Positions 12,290 to 24,116 of a stretch of 64,000 nt of DNA are shown piece after piece. Each line of letters starts with the position of its first letter. Positions within the stretch are counted from its first letter, which is position 1. A program made the translations under genes and the position numbers. A model generated the notes under the pieces. It was not told where the DNA came from and made no database searches. It worked only from the letters and a program-made list of their open reading frames with translations. This DNA is from Gnetum montanum (lineage: Eukaryota; Streptophyta; Gnetopsida; Gnetales; Gnetaceae), in assembly GCA_015680685.1 (NCBI GenBank), contig MNCI01022649.1, forward strand, positions 140,068-204,067, read 5' to 3'.

Positions 12290-12645
12290 ACTATGAACCC
12301 AGTTTAAGGTCTTGGTAGACCACTTGCTATGCTAGTTTAGGGTCCTAGAAGATCGTGAACCCAGTTTAAGGTCATGGTAGACTATGATATGCTAGTTTAT
12401 AGTCCTAGTAGACTGCTATGTGCTAGTTTAATGTCATAGTGGATGGTGTATGTTATGCCAGTTTAATGTCATGACACAAGGATGAGCTATGATAGTTTAT
12501 CATCATAGCAGATGTGTTATGGATGCTAGTTTTAGCATCATGGCCCAAGGATAAGCTATGCCAATTTATAGTCATAGCAAACTATCTATGCCAGTTTAAT
12601 GTCATAACGAACACTTTTGTGCTAGTTTATAATCATAATAAATTA
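12290..12645. repeat. Tandem array, ~30-36-bp unit, about 11 copies (T2, after integrase)
   Basis: Units open with GCTAGTTTA or GCCAGTTTAA and continue with AGGTCATGGTAGAC-like sequence, with a period of about 30-36 bp. This is the same unit as the arrays at 7738, 25496 and 31390. Confidence 0.75.
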
Positions 12646-12689
12646 TTTCTTACCTTACTTTATCATTAATGCAATGTTGCATACTAGGT

Positions 12690-13850
12690 TTAGTATAGCT
12701 TCAGGTACAAATGGTTGATCGAATTGGCAAACTCATTGTTGTCTAGGTCAGCAAGCTTGAATGCTCCATTGTCATAGGCCTTGGTGACTAAGAAAGGCCC
12801 TTCCTAGTTGGCTAAGAATTTATCTATGGATTTGCAAATAGCCTTGAGGACTAAGTCCCCTCTCTTGATCATGCATTGATGCTAATTGTGATGATGCTTT
12901 TTCTATTGCATTTCTTGATACCATTCAATGTGATCAAGTGTCTACATGCACTCGTCCTCTATAGAGTCAAGATTAATGATTTTCAACTCGTTGTTCTGAG
13001 CCTCATCAATGAAGCTTGAGAGGATCGCACAGAACAATGGGACCTACAATTCAAAAGGAAAAATTGCTTCAAACCCATACACAAGGCTATATAGTATCTT
13101 ACCTATTGCTATTCTATGTGTTGTGCAGTAGGCCCATAGTGTGTAGACCAGCTACTCATGCTATTGTCATTTGCTACTACCAAGCATTTTCTTCAGAAGG
13201 TTAACAATGACCTTGTTTATAGCCTCCACTTGGCCATTCACCTATGGGTAGTATGATGATGAAAAGGAATGCTTAATGCCAAAGTGTTTACAGAAGGCTT
13301 TGGTTTCTACACTGCTAAACTGTGGTTCGTTATTTGTGACTATAGTCATGGGTAGAACAAATTGGATCACTATGTTGTCAAGGATGAATTTGAAAACTTG
13401 TTGCAATGTTGTCTTCCTAAGGGAAATAGCTTCAACCCACTTGGTAAAGTATTCAGTTGCGCTTATGATGAAGCTATGTCTTACAAAAGACTTAGGCATG
13501 ATAGGTCCTATGATATCCAACCCCCAACATTGGAATGGCCATGTGATCTATGTGGTATGTAGTTCAGAGGGTGGCACATGCATTAAGTTGTTATGCCATT
13601 AACACAAGTCACATGTCTTGACCTTGGAAACACAATTGTGGTCCATGTAAGGACAATAATAACCTAAGTGTTTGATTTTCAATGCCATTGCCCTAGGTGC
13701 TATGTGACCTCCACATAATCCCTCATGGACTTAATCAATGATTGTTTGCATTTCACTATCACTAACACAAGTTAGCAATATGCCATCATAAGTATCTATG
13801 ACATAATGTGTATCACCTACGAGGATGTACTACCGCAATCGTTTTCACAC
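12690..13850 (-). pseudogene. T2 integrase
   Basis: Ty3/gypsy integrase, which inserts the cDNA into chromosomes. In minus-strand order: a zinc-binding HHCC remnant (HLGYY...CDLC, about 13590-13680), a core with DIIGPI and YFTKWVEA (13242-13520), an ITDNG-like strand changed to TNNEPQF, VNGQVEA with the catalytic Glu retained, and a C-terminal block GDLVLK...NWEGP-like near 12720-12880. The first two catalytic Asp positions read Glu (ATEYF) and Asn (TNN), and stop codons interrupt the frame, so it is inactive. It follows RNase H, split off by A1, and precedes a tandem array. Confidence 0.8.
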
Positions 13851-13929
13851 TACATCCTTTTGGGAAATGGTTAAATGTTGCAGAGGTTCACCCTATTGAA
13901 GGTACATCTTAATTTTTTCATCCCTTTCT

Positions 13930-14109
13930 TGTATGAGTTGTACTTTTTGTGGCTATGGATGTAATATCAATTTTTTGTGTAATAGTTTTGGTACAATCCA
14001 TTATTGAAGAAAGTAAGGCATGAAACATGTTAGGTGCAATGCTTAAGGCTAACATAGCTAATGCATCGGCAATGACATTCTTGTTACGGGGAATATGTTG
14101 AATATATAT
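13930..14109 (-). pseudogene. T2 RNase H, C-terminal end
   Basis: The minus-strand frame contains HIPRNKNVIADALAMLA, the characteristic end of the plant Ty3/gypsy RNase H domain. It is separated from the rest of the domain (23377-24116) by A1. When A1 and one target duplication are ignored, the frame is in phase on both sides, so the RNase H was open when A1 landed. Confidence 0.8.
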
Positions 14110-14918
14110 TGATGAGTGGCGAGGTATCCCTATGCTCAACCATACGAATACGAGCATACACACATGATCCGGTTGAATTTCAAGGACCAAGTGCTTATGC
14201 GCTTTTGTGGAACAAGGATGGGTTAGTCAATTGTTGTCTTCTCAAGCTTACTTGTATGACATGATTATATGGTTAAGTAAACTTGAGGTACATGATTTTT
14301 ATGGATTTTATATTTTTATGTCCTGGTGCTACAAAGGGAGAAGTGAACTAATTAAGTAACTAACTTAACTTAACTAATTGGCTATGCTCTAATTAGTTCT
14401 AACACCAGCATCTATTCCCACTTACCATACACATCTTGAACCAATGTCACACTACAGGGATTACCAAATGCTAATCGTTACTAGGTTACCAAGTGTTCCA
14501 TGCATGCTTGAAGTGGTTGTACTGAGTGTGCTTACTTAGGAGAGATTAACAGGGTGAGGGAGAGAACATTAATTAACTAAGGAAAGCATTAATTACTGAA
14601 AATAACATTAATTAAGTTATTTTGAATGCTGAAAGGTTTATCACAAAGTTCATCTTTATTGTCATACACAAGGTGTGCTTAGGTACACAATGCTCAAATA
14701 AATATCTGTTCACTTTATGACTTCTACTGCAAGCACTCAGAAATAATTCTATCTCTAAAAAGGGAAAAAGAAAAGAGTTTGGGTAAGGGACTAAGACTAA
14801 TTACCAAAACCAAGTGCACCCACCTCTTATTTATAGGCAACAAGGCAAGTCTCTATATCATATGCTCCATATTTCTTGGAAGGCTCTGATATCACGGACG
14901 TGATATCATGGTTCATCA
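14110..14918 (-). repeat. A1 3' LTR
   Basis: Near-identical over its full length to 22568-23376. On the minus strand it starts TGATGAACCATGATATCA. Its U3 holds inverted TGATATCA copies around 14888-14909. The TATA box (CTATAAATAAG on the minus strand) is near 14830. Confidence 0.88.
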
Positions 14919-14932
14919 TATCCCCACGACTA
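14919..14932 (-). promoter_or_regulatory. A1 polypurine tract
   Basis: On the minus strand AGTCGTGGGGATA directly precedes the 3' LTR. It is the plus-strand primer site for cDNA synthesis. The matching tracts of A2 (51517-51530) and A4 (62278-62291) read nearly the same. Confidence 0.75.
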
Positions 14933-16535
14933 AATGAAAACTCATCCTTGAGTTCCTTACAAAATATTGGGAAGGTATGGGATTATTGACTGAATGACAC
15001 TGATGGTGAAACAGGATGACAGACTTAAAGTGCCTAGTGAATGGATCTAAAAGCATATTACAACATTGGTGTTCATGCCCATTGTGGTGAACACCATACA
15101 TAAATGATATCTAGGCCCTTATTTGATTGCTTGAAGAGAGAGAAGAGAAAATAGGTGTGTTACTATCTATGTTGAGATTGCGCCTTCCATTGTTTATCCA
15201 TAGCCATACAACCAAACTTGTTCCTTTCGTAAATGCCCTAACTCTAGTCCATCATGAGTGCTCCCTCCTAGCCCAGTCCATTATTCATATGATCGCCATC
15301 TACACACACAACATAGTCACAAATTAGCAAGAATAGATAAGCCATCATGTAGTTGATACCTTGCCTCAATATGAAGCACATTGGCTAGGTTTTGGGTATG
15401 GTAGATACTGGATTAGAGGTTTATGATGTAGGGGTGAGATAAATTCGAAAAATTTGGGACAAGACCCCCGTGACTAAGAGTGAACCTCTGGTAGCGATAG
15501 TTTGGAAAAATATAAGGAACAAGAAAGATGAGAGAAATAACAACGGTGAAGCCAATAAAATGGATGGGGATGAAATGAGAAATGGCTAATTGCAAAGAAT
15601 GTTAAAGGGAAAGAACTTAACAATTGCACCATAAAAGAATGTCAGTGGGTCCTCCCCAAAGCAGGCCCATGCCCTTATGCCCTGACAAACCCACAAACCA
15701 AAGAGTCCGTAGGCTTTAGGAATGATATATGGAATCAATGGTTAAATACTTACCCACAAGACTTTACCAAAGAATAACAATGCGTCAACCAAGATATAGA
15801 CTAATGATAAAATCAACAATGAGTTGGAAAATGTTTAGAAATATGGAAGGAGAGGAGAAAATGGAATGGAATCCCAAGAGCAAGGTTGTGTAGAGTCCCT
15901 TGTGTAGTGTGTGATTAAGGTAACTAAGTAGAACTCATTCCAAATCTAGATTCAAACCAATGACATCTAGTGACTTCGCATCAACACGCTTGACCAATCC
16001 ATCCTCCTGAAGCAACAAGAATGCTTCCACAAAAGGTCACCACCATTCCAAGGAGAGTGAGATGGAGAAGCAGGAAGTGAAATAGGGCCTTAGTTAGAGG
16101 GAACCTTTAGGCATGGGTAACATTCCTTGCCAATGCCACAACTAGTGCTTGTAGCCTAGTGTTTTTATTATGTCTAAGGGGTGTGGTTCAAATTCTCACC
16201 AGTTTTTTTTACGTAAGAACCACGCCATGCAAAGACTTATTTTTATTCAATCAACTTCCTGATAATTAGCTAATAGTAGAATGGCAGAAGACTGTATGAA
16301 AAACATCCAAGTCCCCAAGAGAATAATCAGCACAAATGCGTCAAATCCCCTTGAAGTCATACCATTTTCAACCATTGAATCTTTCCTTGATTTGAAGAAT
16401 ACCAAGCCACCAATTCATTAACAAGTTTATTTAGAAAAAGGGACAATACAGTTCCAAAGCCAAGGAAGACCATAGAGTTGAATGGACACATGGATGACAT
16501 GGACTCATTGCCTATTTTATCAAAAGAACCACATC
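14933..16535 (-). other. A1 region between integrase and polypurine tract
   Basis: No intact ORF. The stretch 15460-16500 is collinear with 54885-56400 of A2: the GGTCCTCCCC block, ACCACxCCATGCAAA near 16220, and the C-rich GTGACTAAGAGTGAACCTCTGG near 15468. However, A1 has only about 500 bp where A2 carries a 3-kb ORF, so A1 lost or never had it. Confidence 0.55.
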
Positions 16536-17508
16536 TTAGAGAACCTTATGTCCTAGTTGATATTTAACTTTCCTAATCCTTAAGTCATGATGTTTTTTAT
16601 TGAAGGCATTGTGCAATTCATTAGATGACAGGGTGGCTAGTCGATTTTCATCTAGCAAGTTAAGGTTCATTAACTTTTCTTTTTGTGCTAGATTGAGGTC
16701 ACACACCATAGATAGTGTACGGAGTTCTACTTGAATGGGAAGCATTGGAAGTTTTCCATATACTAACTCATAGGGAGAGTAGCCTATAGGGAGTTCCATG
16801 TCGAGTAGTATGCCCAAAGAGTATCATTCAATTTGGTGCTCCAATCTCGCCTATACTTGCTAATAGTTCATGTCAATATTTTCATAATCTCCCTATTGGT
16901 GACTTCGGCTTGACCGTTCACTTAGGGCTGATATGATGTAGTCAATTTATGCTCAACCCTAAGCATTGCATTATTTTTTGAAAAGTTGCACCTATGAAGT
17001 GTGTACCATTATCCAAAATAAGTGTACGAGGCATACCAAACCTATTCACATTTTTTTGTTAAAAAAATTGTGTAGTGGTAGCTAATGTACAATCTATAAT
17101 AGCGGTTACTTCTGCCCATTTTGTAAAGTAGTCAATGACAATAATGATGTAAGTTTTTCCATTGGACATTGGTGTAAAGAGTTGAATCCATTGTTGTGTA
17201 CCCTCCATTCTAGTAGTCATTTCTCCATCACATTGACAGTCCTCACAATATTAGATGAAATGATGGACATCCCAAAACAATGTAGGCCAATAATATCCTG
17301 CAAGCAAGATGTTAATAGTTGTTCGTCTCCTGGCATAATGACCCCCACAAGGACCCTCATGAGAATCTTGAAGAACTTACAGTTGATCTATATTGGGAGT
17401 GCACCAGTAGACCATGCCATTAGGACATACTATATAAAGTTGCCTGTTGATTTCCATAAAATACTTGGCTCGGTGAAGAAACTATTGTTTCTTTGTAATG
17501 TCTAACCC
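16536..17508 (-). pseudogene. A1 integrase
   Basis: Minus-strand blocks in order: the zinc finger (GYYWPTLF...CEDC, about 17230-17310), VIDYFTKWAE (first catalytic Asp kept), LDNGTHF (second Asp kept), and the C-terminal Athila-type block with LPIGYSPYELVYGK (16536-16817). TAG and TAA stops at several former Gln codons break the frame. The enzyme joins cDNA ends to target DNA and would have acted in the nucleus. It lies directly downstream of RNase H, as in all Ty3/gypsy elements. Confidence 0.82.
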
Positions 17509-18030
17509 TTATGGTGTTTGTTGTGTAAGAAGATAGGTGAGAATACTACTATACCAATTTTTCTCCGTGGTCAATTGATTAGTTATTATACCTACAAATA
17601 GGAGTTCATTAGGAAAGTTATCAAAAAGTGGATATACATCCTCTTTGTTATCCCATTGCAATCTTGATAAATGATCAGCAACAATGTTCTCAGTGCCTTT
17701 ATGATTAATCATTATAAGATCGAACTCTTGCAAGATTATGAGCCATCATATGATGTGAGGGCTTACCATTGGTTTATTCAGTATGAACCAAATTACACTA
17801 TGGTCTCTATGTACAAATACCTTATAGCCCAATACATAGTGCCTAAACTTATCTAGTGCAAACACTACAACCATTAACTCCTTCTCTATTGTAGTGTAGT
17901 TGAGTTGTGCACCAACAATACTCCTACTTGCATAGTGGATGTAATAGGATCATTTTTTATCATCTAACTGTGTAAGTACAACTCCTAGAGCATAGTTGGA
18001 CACATCAATCATTATGTGGAATGGTCTAGA
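17509..18030 (-). pseudogene. A1 RNase H
   Basis: RNase H removes the RNA strand during cDNA synthesis. The minus-strand frame shows an NYALGVVLTQ-type start, LNYTTIEKELMVVVFAL and the end motif IVADHLSRL (near 17660), all diagnostic of the plant Ty3/gypsy tether/RNase H segment. A few stops interrupt it. It is contiguous with the RT upstream. Confidence 0.82.
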
Positions 18031-18960
18031 CTAATCAAGAACTTGTAGAATAGGTGTTTCTACAAGCTTCTGTTTTAAATTTTGGAAAGCTAGTTTGCAT
18101 TCCCTGGTCCATTCAAAAGGTATGTCCTTTTTCATTAGTTCCACCAATGGTTTTGCAACCTTTGAAAAGTTCTCAATGAATATTATATAATATCCAATGT
18201 GTCCAAGGAATGATCGAATATCTTTTACAGTTTCAGGTTGATGGGTAATTCCTTGGATAACTTTGATCTTTTCGGGGTCTACCTCTATCCTTTTTTGTGA
18301 AATATTATATCCTAATACAATGCCTTCTTGGATCATTAAATAGCCTTTTTTCTAGTTGATTCTTAAATTGTTTTCTACACATCGTTTTAGTACTTGCTCT
18401 AATCAGTCCAAGGCTTGATCAAAGTTCACTCCGTAAGTGGAGAAGTCATCCATAAAGACCTCCACACCATTTCCTATCTGATGTTGGAATATGCTTAGAA
18501 CTAATCATTGAAATGTTGTAGGAGCATTGCACAAGCCAAATGGCATCTGTTTGTATGCAAATGTTCCTCGAGCACTTGTGAACATAGTCTTAGCTTGGTC
18601 TTCTAGGGCTATTTGAATTTGGTTATACCTATTGTACCCGTCTAGAAAACTATAGTAGTGATGTACTGCAATGGTGTCTAAGACTTGGTCAACAAATGGA
18701 AATGGAAAGTGGTCTTCAAATGTTGCCATGTTTAGTAGCCTAAAGTATATACACACCCTCCATTTACCTCCCTTATTAGGCACAATGACTAAGGGACTAA
18801 CCCATTCAGTGTCAGCAATGGGATAAATGAACCCAACTTTTAGAAGCTATTCAATTTCTTCCTTAACCACTTGCTTAAGCTTTGGGTTCAATCGCCTCTG
18901 TAGTTGTCATCGAGGCTTCATGGAGGGATCAGTGTAAATTCTATGTTGACATATCCTAGG
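18031..18960 (-). pseudogene. A1 reverse transcriptase
   Basis: Minus-strand RT fingers and palm: GGKWRVCIYFRLLN, HYYSFLDGYNRYNQI, MPFGLCNAPTTFQ, then the catalytic box FMDD at 18445-18456 (followed by FSTYG), and the thumb/connection with PFEWTRECKLAFQNLK (18031-18336). FMDDFS is the Athila form of the YxDD box. Only scattered stops (former CAG/TGG codons) break an otherwise well-kept domain. Protease lies upstream and RNase H downstream. Confidence 0.87.
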
Positions 18961-19159
18961 GTTTATTCTAGTTAATTTGGGATATGACTAAGCAAAGGCT
19001 TTCAACCATTTGTTTACCATTTTTAATAGTCTTTCCTTTTGTTGAGGAGCTAGCTTCGCATTAATGGTTACCGATTTTCCATTCTTGAGAAACATGTATT
19101 CCATATTGGTGGGCAATGGTTTTAACTCAAGGGGCTCTAGTTTAAACTTATCAGGGATT

Positions 19160-19900
19160 TCCAACTTTCCCTAGTTGATATTTCCAATGTTAGGGCTTGG
19201 AAGTTGGTGATGGACTTTCTCTAATGTATCTATGCTATCGATGTAAGCACAAGTCAAACCCTCAGTTGGTTCCATGCACATAATTGAGTTGCTCTCTTGG
19301 TCAGCTATCAGCCACTGGGTGCCTTCCTGTCTTGTGGTTACTTGTGCACACTGGTTGCATACAGGCAATGTTAAACATTGTACGAACTAGGACTCTTGCA
19401 TGCAATTGCACCCTATGTCACTGTATGTGATGCATGGAACTTTCTTCTTCTTAATCTTTCCAAACATATTTTGCTTGGATATTTCTAGGGAAAGATCACA
19501 GATTAATAGGTGCACGTTGATTGTGCTTAGCTATGCTCTTCCCATTATGATTGCAAAGTCCCCCTTACTGTTGTTGATCTGAATCACTAGGAAATCAACT
19601 AGATAAAACCATCCACAAATAGTGGTAACAATGTCCTCCACTAGTCCTAATGGGACAATGATGGACTGGTTGGCTAGCTCTAGATGAATGTTACTCTTTT
19701 TTAGTAGAGGCAGATTCTAAGCCTTGTACATTTCTTAGGAGATCAAGTTGACACCAGAACTTGAATCTAAAAAAGCCTTGCACTGTTCATTCCCAATGAT
19801 TTGTAGATATATAAGAGGACTCCCAGGGTCAGAGAATTTCCTAGGGAGATGGCCAACCTTTATCTAATTGGTGATAGCATAAGTCAACATGACCTTATGT
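19160..19900 (-). pseudogene. A1 aspartic protease region
   Basis: The loop reads LDSSSGVNLIS, with DSS at 19759-19767 where A2 keeps DSG; the Gly to Ser change is one G-to-A transition and would abolish activity. The C-terminal block (minus ORF 19171-19368) matches A2 near 56800-56900, including the tryptophan-rich tail. It is part of the Gag-Pol polyprotein, downstream of gag. Confidence 0.72.
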
Positions 19901-19929
19901 GTTGAGTCCGATTTTAAGGTTGAAGGGAG

Positions 19930-22430
19930 TTCTGAAGTTTCAAGTGATGGTGAGGCATTTGAAGAATTAGTTGCTTGTGATTACAAGGACTTAGTTGGAC
20001 TATTGGTTTTAAAGAAAGGTCTTTTCTTCATGTAGTTGATGGAACCAATAGTAGATTAAGAGTTAACAACACTCATAGCATTACATTGTTGTGGCTATGT
20101 AGGGAGCTCATCCTACATAGCTGGAGCAAGTGGTAATGGAGATATGGGTGGAAGAGATGTAGCTGGATGAGAAGGATAGTATGTCTGTGAAACATCACCC
20201 CTAGGAGAAAGAGTTCTATAGTACTCATGGACTTGGTAGTGAGGTTGAGGAGTGACGTGACCAGTAGAATCATGTGGAGAGATTGGTTGTTGCACATAAT
20301 AATCATACGGGTCAGGTTGACAGTAAGGATACTATTGCTATAGTGGTGGAATTCCCCATGATTATGGGTATTTCCATTGTTGATACTACTCAACTGGTTA
20401 TGGTGGAGTTCCACTTGGATAATACATCAAGGGTTGGTGGAATTGTCTTAGGTTGTCTTGAGGACAAGGTAACCTTCAAGGTGTTTTCCTTTTGTTTAAT
20501 CATGGGTTGAGTGCATACATTCCAAACTCCTGTAGATGTGAGATTACAGGGCAACATCCCCTAGCATGATCATATTGGCATATCTCACATCCACCATCAT
20601 TATTTGTATCCAAATCCACAACCTATTCGATGATGCCAACCTTTTCCTTACCCTTGTTGAGTGCATATTCTGCTTCTCTCTTTTTTGTCTTTTCCCATTC
20701 ACTACCTTGCTCTCTAGACTTCTCTACTATTTTGAGAATGGTTTGAAATCTATTATTTAGGGAGCCCCACATTTGGTCCACCTTTGCTGATACTTCTGAT
20801 GCAAGTTTTTAAATGAGCAAAGTTTTTCTATTCACCATCCCTTCAAGTGGTGACTCTTCTTCATCATCACAAAATCTAACTCCCTTCTTTTAGAGAAAAG
20901 GATCTCTATTATATTCCTCTGCACTCTCTCTTCTCCTTAACTCACCTTCCTCTTTAGCAACTTGCTCCAATAATCTTTAACCTTCATGGGCCCTAAGCTT
21001 AGATAGTCTTCCTTAGTCATATGCCCTAAGGGTTCTTCAGGTTTCATGCCTAAGCCCATCTACAAGATGGCATGGTTATTCCCTTTGCAAGTAACAATGG
21101 CCTAGGTAATGATGTAACAGTGCATAATATCGTCCCATGGTAGCATCCAAGGGTTCATGCCCACCTTGTTTCCATCCTTGGATTTGCTTACGTAGGTTGG
21201 ACACTCAGGAGAATGTCTGATACTTATCGTTAAACAGTTCTAACATGGTACTCCACTTGTGAATGGATTCCAATTCTAAGGACTGATACCAGCTTTCTGC
21301 TTCTTTGATCAGTGTCCATGGAAATAGCTTAAGTTTTTGCCATTCATTTTCTATGTTTTGTAAGGCACATGCATCATGAAATGCTTGTAGATGATTTTGA
21401 GGGTTAGCATTGTATCCCCCTTCAAATCATGGGATATTGTTCATGTCTAATCTCTTAATCCTACTATCTTTTTGGTGCCTTGTTGGAACTCTAATAGCCT
21501 CAGTTATGTCTAGCATACTTTGGGTCACAAGTAGGGATTCATCATGATTGTACTATCTATGGCATCTATGATGCCTATGTGATTCCCTACTTTCCCTCCT
21601 TTCATGATGAGCTTCTCTAGAATGCTCTCATCCCCTTTCTTGACTATTTCATCTGTGACCTCCATTCAACTTACTATTATCCTCAAGGTCTTTTCCCTTA
21701 TGACTGTGTCTAGATCCTAAAGGAGAGGGTGAAAGAGATGATGAAGGTGAGGAAGGAGGAGGACCATCACCATGACAGTGCTTGCTACCTTCTCTTCAAT
21801 GGTCGTGGCCTCGCTCGTGATTATGATCAGAATGTCCATCTTTATTATGTATTTGTGTTTTTTTTTCAGACCGTTTATGTCCATTGGTATTAAAACCTAG
21901 ATTATGGATGGTTGAGTGAAGGTTCTGATACACAAACCCTTGACCAAAGTTAATGGAAGGAACATCGTTTCATGGGAAACCTCCTGAGGCAGGTTCACCA
22001 CCCTCATTTTCACTTAAGACATGTGGTACATCCTAGGACCACTTACCCTTGATAGACTTGTGATGTCTCTCCTCTTGTAGGTCACTTTGACATTGTGCCT
22101 TCGTGGGTCGATACTCTCTCGAGTCGTGTTCATGCACAACGTATTCTACTTGTAAATGCTACATGCCAATTCATGTGAGAGCATGAAGAAGCATGTTTGG
22201 GATTGAGTGATCAAGAGATAACACTATGTTACCTTCTAAATCTCGCCAATGTAGTTTTTCATCCTAATGGAGGATAAAGGTAAAGTTTGGTACATATTCA
22301 TTGGGATGAACACATACCACATGGAGCTATTGAGGCACTGGCAGATCATCATCATGTGTACTACACCTCTGATTGTTTCCTGTATTAGACCTAGGCAGTG
22401 AAGCACTTTCGTAAGAAGAAGGAGACATAA
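19930..22430 (-). pseudogene. A1 gag
   Basis: Gag forms the particle shell. The minus strand has a retrotransposon gag block (KLKLFPWTLIKEAESWYQSL, then a LFNDKYQTF strand, about 21160-21360), which matches A2 58804-59004. It also has a zinc finger CEICQYDH...CC near 20555-20600 (CX2CX3HX4C). Regions rich in Arg, Ser, His and Gln lie around it. Stops are scattered. The start is not clear; the frame begins near 22430, about 120 bp inside the primer site. Confidence 0.75.
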
Positions 22431-22547
22431 TTGTCTATTTAGTGTGCAATATTCTTCTTTTTAATAATTGTAAGATAACCAACCCTAAGGGTTCATTCCA
22501 GTGATGAGAAAGATTTCTTAAGTTCTATTTAGTGCACAAACAACAAG

Positions 22548-22566
22548 GTCCCCAGCAATGACACCA
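22548..22566 (-). promoter_or_regulatory. A1 primer binding site (tRNA-Asp type)
   Basis: The minus strand reads TGGTGTCATTGCTGGGGAC, one base inside the 5' LTR. Against the tRNA-Asp complement known for Athila elements (TGGCGCCGTTGCCGGGGAC), all four differences are C-to-T or G-to-A. Confidence 0.8.
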
Positions 22567-22567
22567 A

Positions 22568-23376
22568 TGATGAGTGGCGAGGTATCCCTACGCTCAACCA
22601 TATGAATACAAGCATACACACATGATCCGATCGAATTCCAAGGACCAAGTGCTTATGCACTTTTGTGGAACAAGGATGGGTTAGTCAATCATTGTCTTCT
22701 CAAGCTTACTTGTATGGCATGATTGTATGGTTAAGTAAACTTGTGGTATATGATTTTTATGGCTTTTATATTTTTATGTCCTGGTGCTACAAAGGGAGAA
22801 GTGAACTAATTAAGTAACTAACTTAACTTAACTAATTAGCTATGCTCTAACTAGTCCTAACACCAGCATCTATTCCCATTTACTGTACACATCTTGAACC
22901 AGTGTCACACTACTAGGATTACCAAACGCTAATCATTACTAGGTTACCAAGTTTTCCACGCATGCTCGAAGTGGGCGTACTAAGTGTGCTTACTTAGGAG
23001 AGATTAACAGGGTGAGAGAGAGAACATTAATTAACTAAGAAAATAATTAATTACTAAAAATAACATTAATTAATCTATTCTGAATGCTACAAGGTTTATC
23101 ACAAAGTTCATCTTTATTGCTGTACACAAGGTGTGCTCAAGTACACAATGCTCGAATAAAGATCTGTTCACTTTATGACTCCTACTACAGGCACTTAGAA
23201 ATAATTCTATCTTTGGAAAGGGAAAAAGGCAAGATTTTGGGTAAGGGACTAATACTAATTGCCAAAAACAAGTGCACCCACCTCTTATTTATAGGCAATG
23301 AGGCAGGTCTCGATATCAAATGCCCAATATTGCTTGGAAGGCTCCGATATTGCAAACCTGATATCGCAGTTCATCA
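22568..23376 (-). repeat. A1 5' LTR
   Basis: The 809-bp partner of 14110-14918. U3, with TGATATCA-like repeats (one decayed), lies at the right end, and a minus-strand TATA (CTATAAATAAGAGG) is near 23283-23296. The element is read leftward from here. Confidence 0.88.
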
Positions 23377-24116
23377 TCTATGGTTGTAAGTTGTTTGAGA
23401 AAGTGCTTTGCCAAGTCACAATAAGGTTGTAGGTATTGTTCTTAGCAAGTGTAAACCTCTATAACTTATTTAATGAATCATTGTGAATTACCTTGGATCA
23501 CTAGGTTTTGGATTCCTAGATCACGGGCTGCTAAGATGCCTCTAAGAAGAGCTTTGTACTCCGCTACATTGCTAGTGCAAGGAAATGAAAAGTGATAAGT
23601 GAAGGGTCAAATCTCCCCAATGGAAAACATGATTATAGTAGTGGAACTATCCCCTTGAGAGGTTGAAGCACCATTGAAGTGTAATATTTCCTCAAAGTTG
23701 GCAAGCACTTGACTTATGCTACTAACTTGCTCATCTAGAAATTTCAAATTTATCATTGCTTGATCATTACTAGTGAAGAAGTGAGTTGTGCGGCTATTGC
23801 TTGACCTTTAGTTGATGCTTGTGCAATGTAGTGCAAGTCAAACTTTGCAATTATTTCTTTCCACCATGCAATCTGACTACTTTTTGTAAATGTGTGCAGA
23901 TGATGTTTACCTAACTATGGAAAAGATAGTGCCTTCACTTCTTAAGCACGAAGAGTAAGGTGAGGTAGTTCTATATTCATCGTCTCACTTTTCGCAAAGC
24001 AAAGAGGCAATGGTCATGTTAGAGGTTGTAAGGTAGATGTAGAATGGTTTATCTCCTTGCAAAGTGTAGACTATAGGAAGTTGAGCCAACTCCTATTTAA
24101 GGTTGTCAAATGCTAC
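23377..24116 (-). pseudogene. T2 RNase H, N-terminal and central part
   Basis: Minus-strand frame with NVAEYKALLRGILAARDLGI (near 23520-23580) and NLVIQGNSQ, the Tat-type RNase H signature (family form: AEYEAL and GDSQ). It ends at 23377 against A1, and the final motif is found at 13930-14109. A few stops interrupt it. Confidence 0.78.

Larger units (their letters stand above)
14110..23376 (-). mobile_element. A1: complete Athila-like Ty3/gypsy element
   Basis: Two 809-bp LTRs (14110-14918, 22568-23376; plus-strand ends TGATGAGTGG...TTCATCA) flank gag, protease, RT, RNase H and integrase, all on the minus strand. The primer site matches tRNA-Asp with transitions only. The RT motif FMDDFS, IVADHLSRL in RNase H and a CxxCxxxH gag finger point to the Athila lineage. 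Flanking 5-mers are TATAT (14105-14109) and TCTAT (23377-23381), a target duplication with one mismatch. All genes carry stops. Confidence 0.88.

Noticed and set aside
12290-12645. Could the regular ~33-bp repeats be a CRISPR array?
   Set aside because: No unique spacers between conserved repeats; units are diverged head-to-tail copies in a plant retrotransposon.
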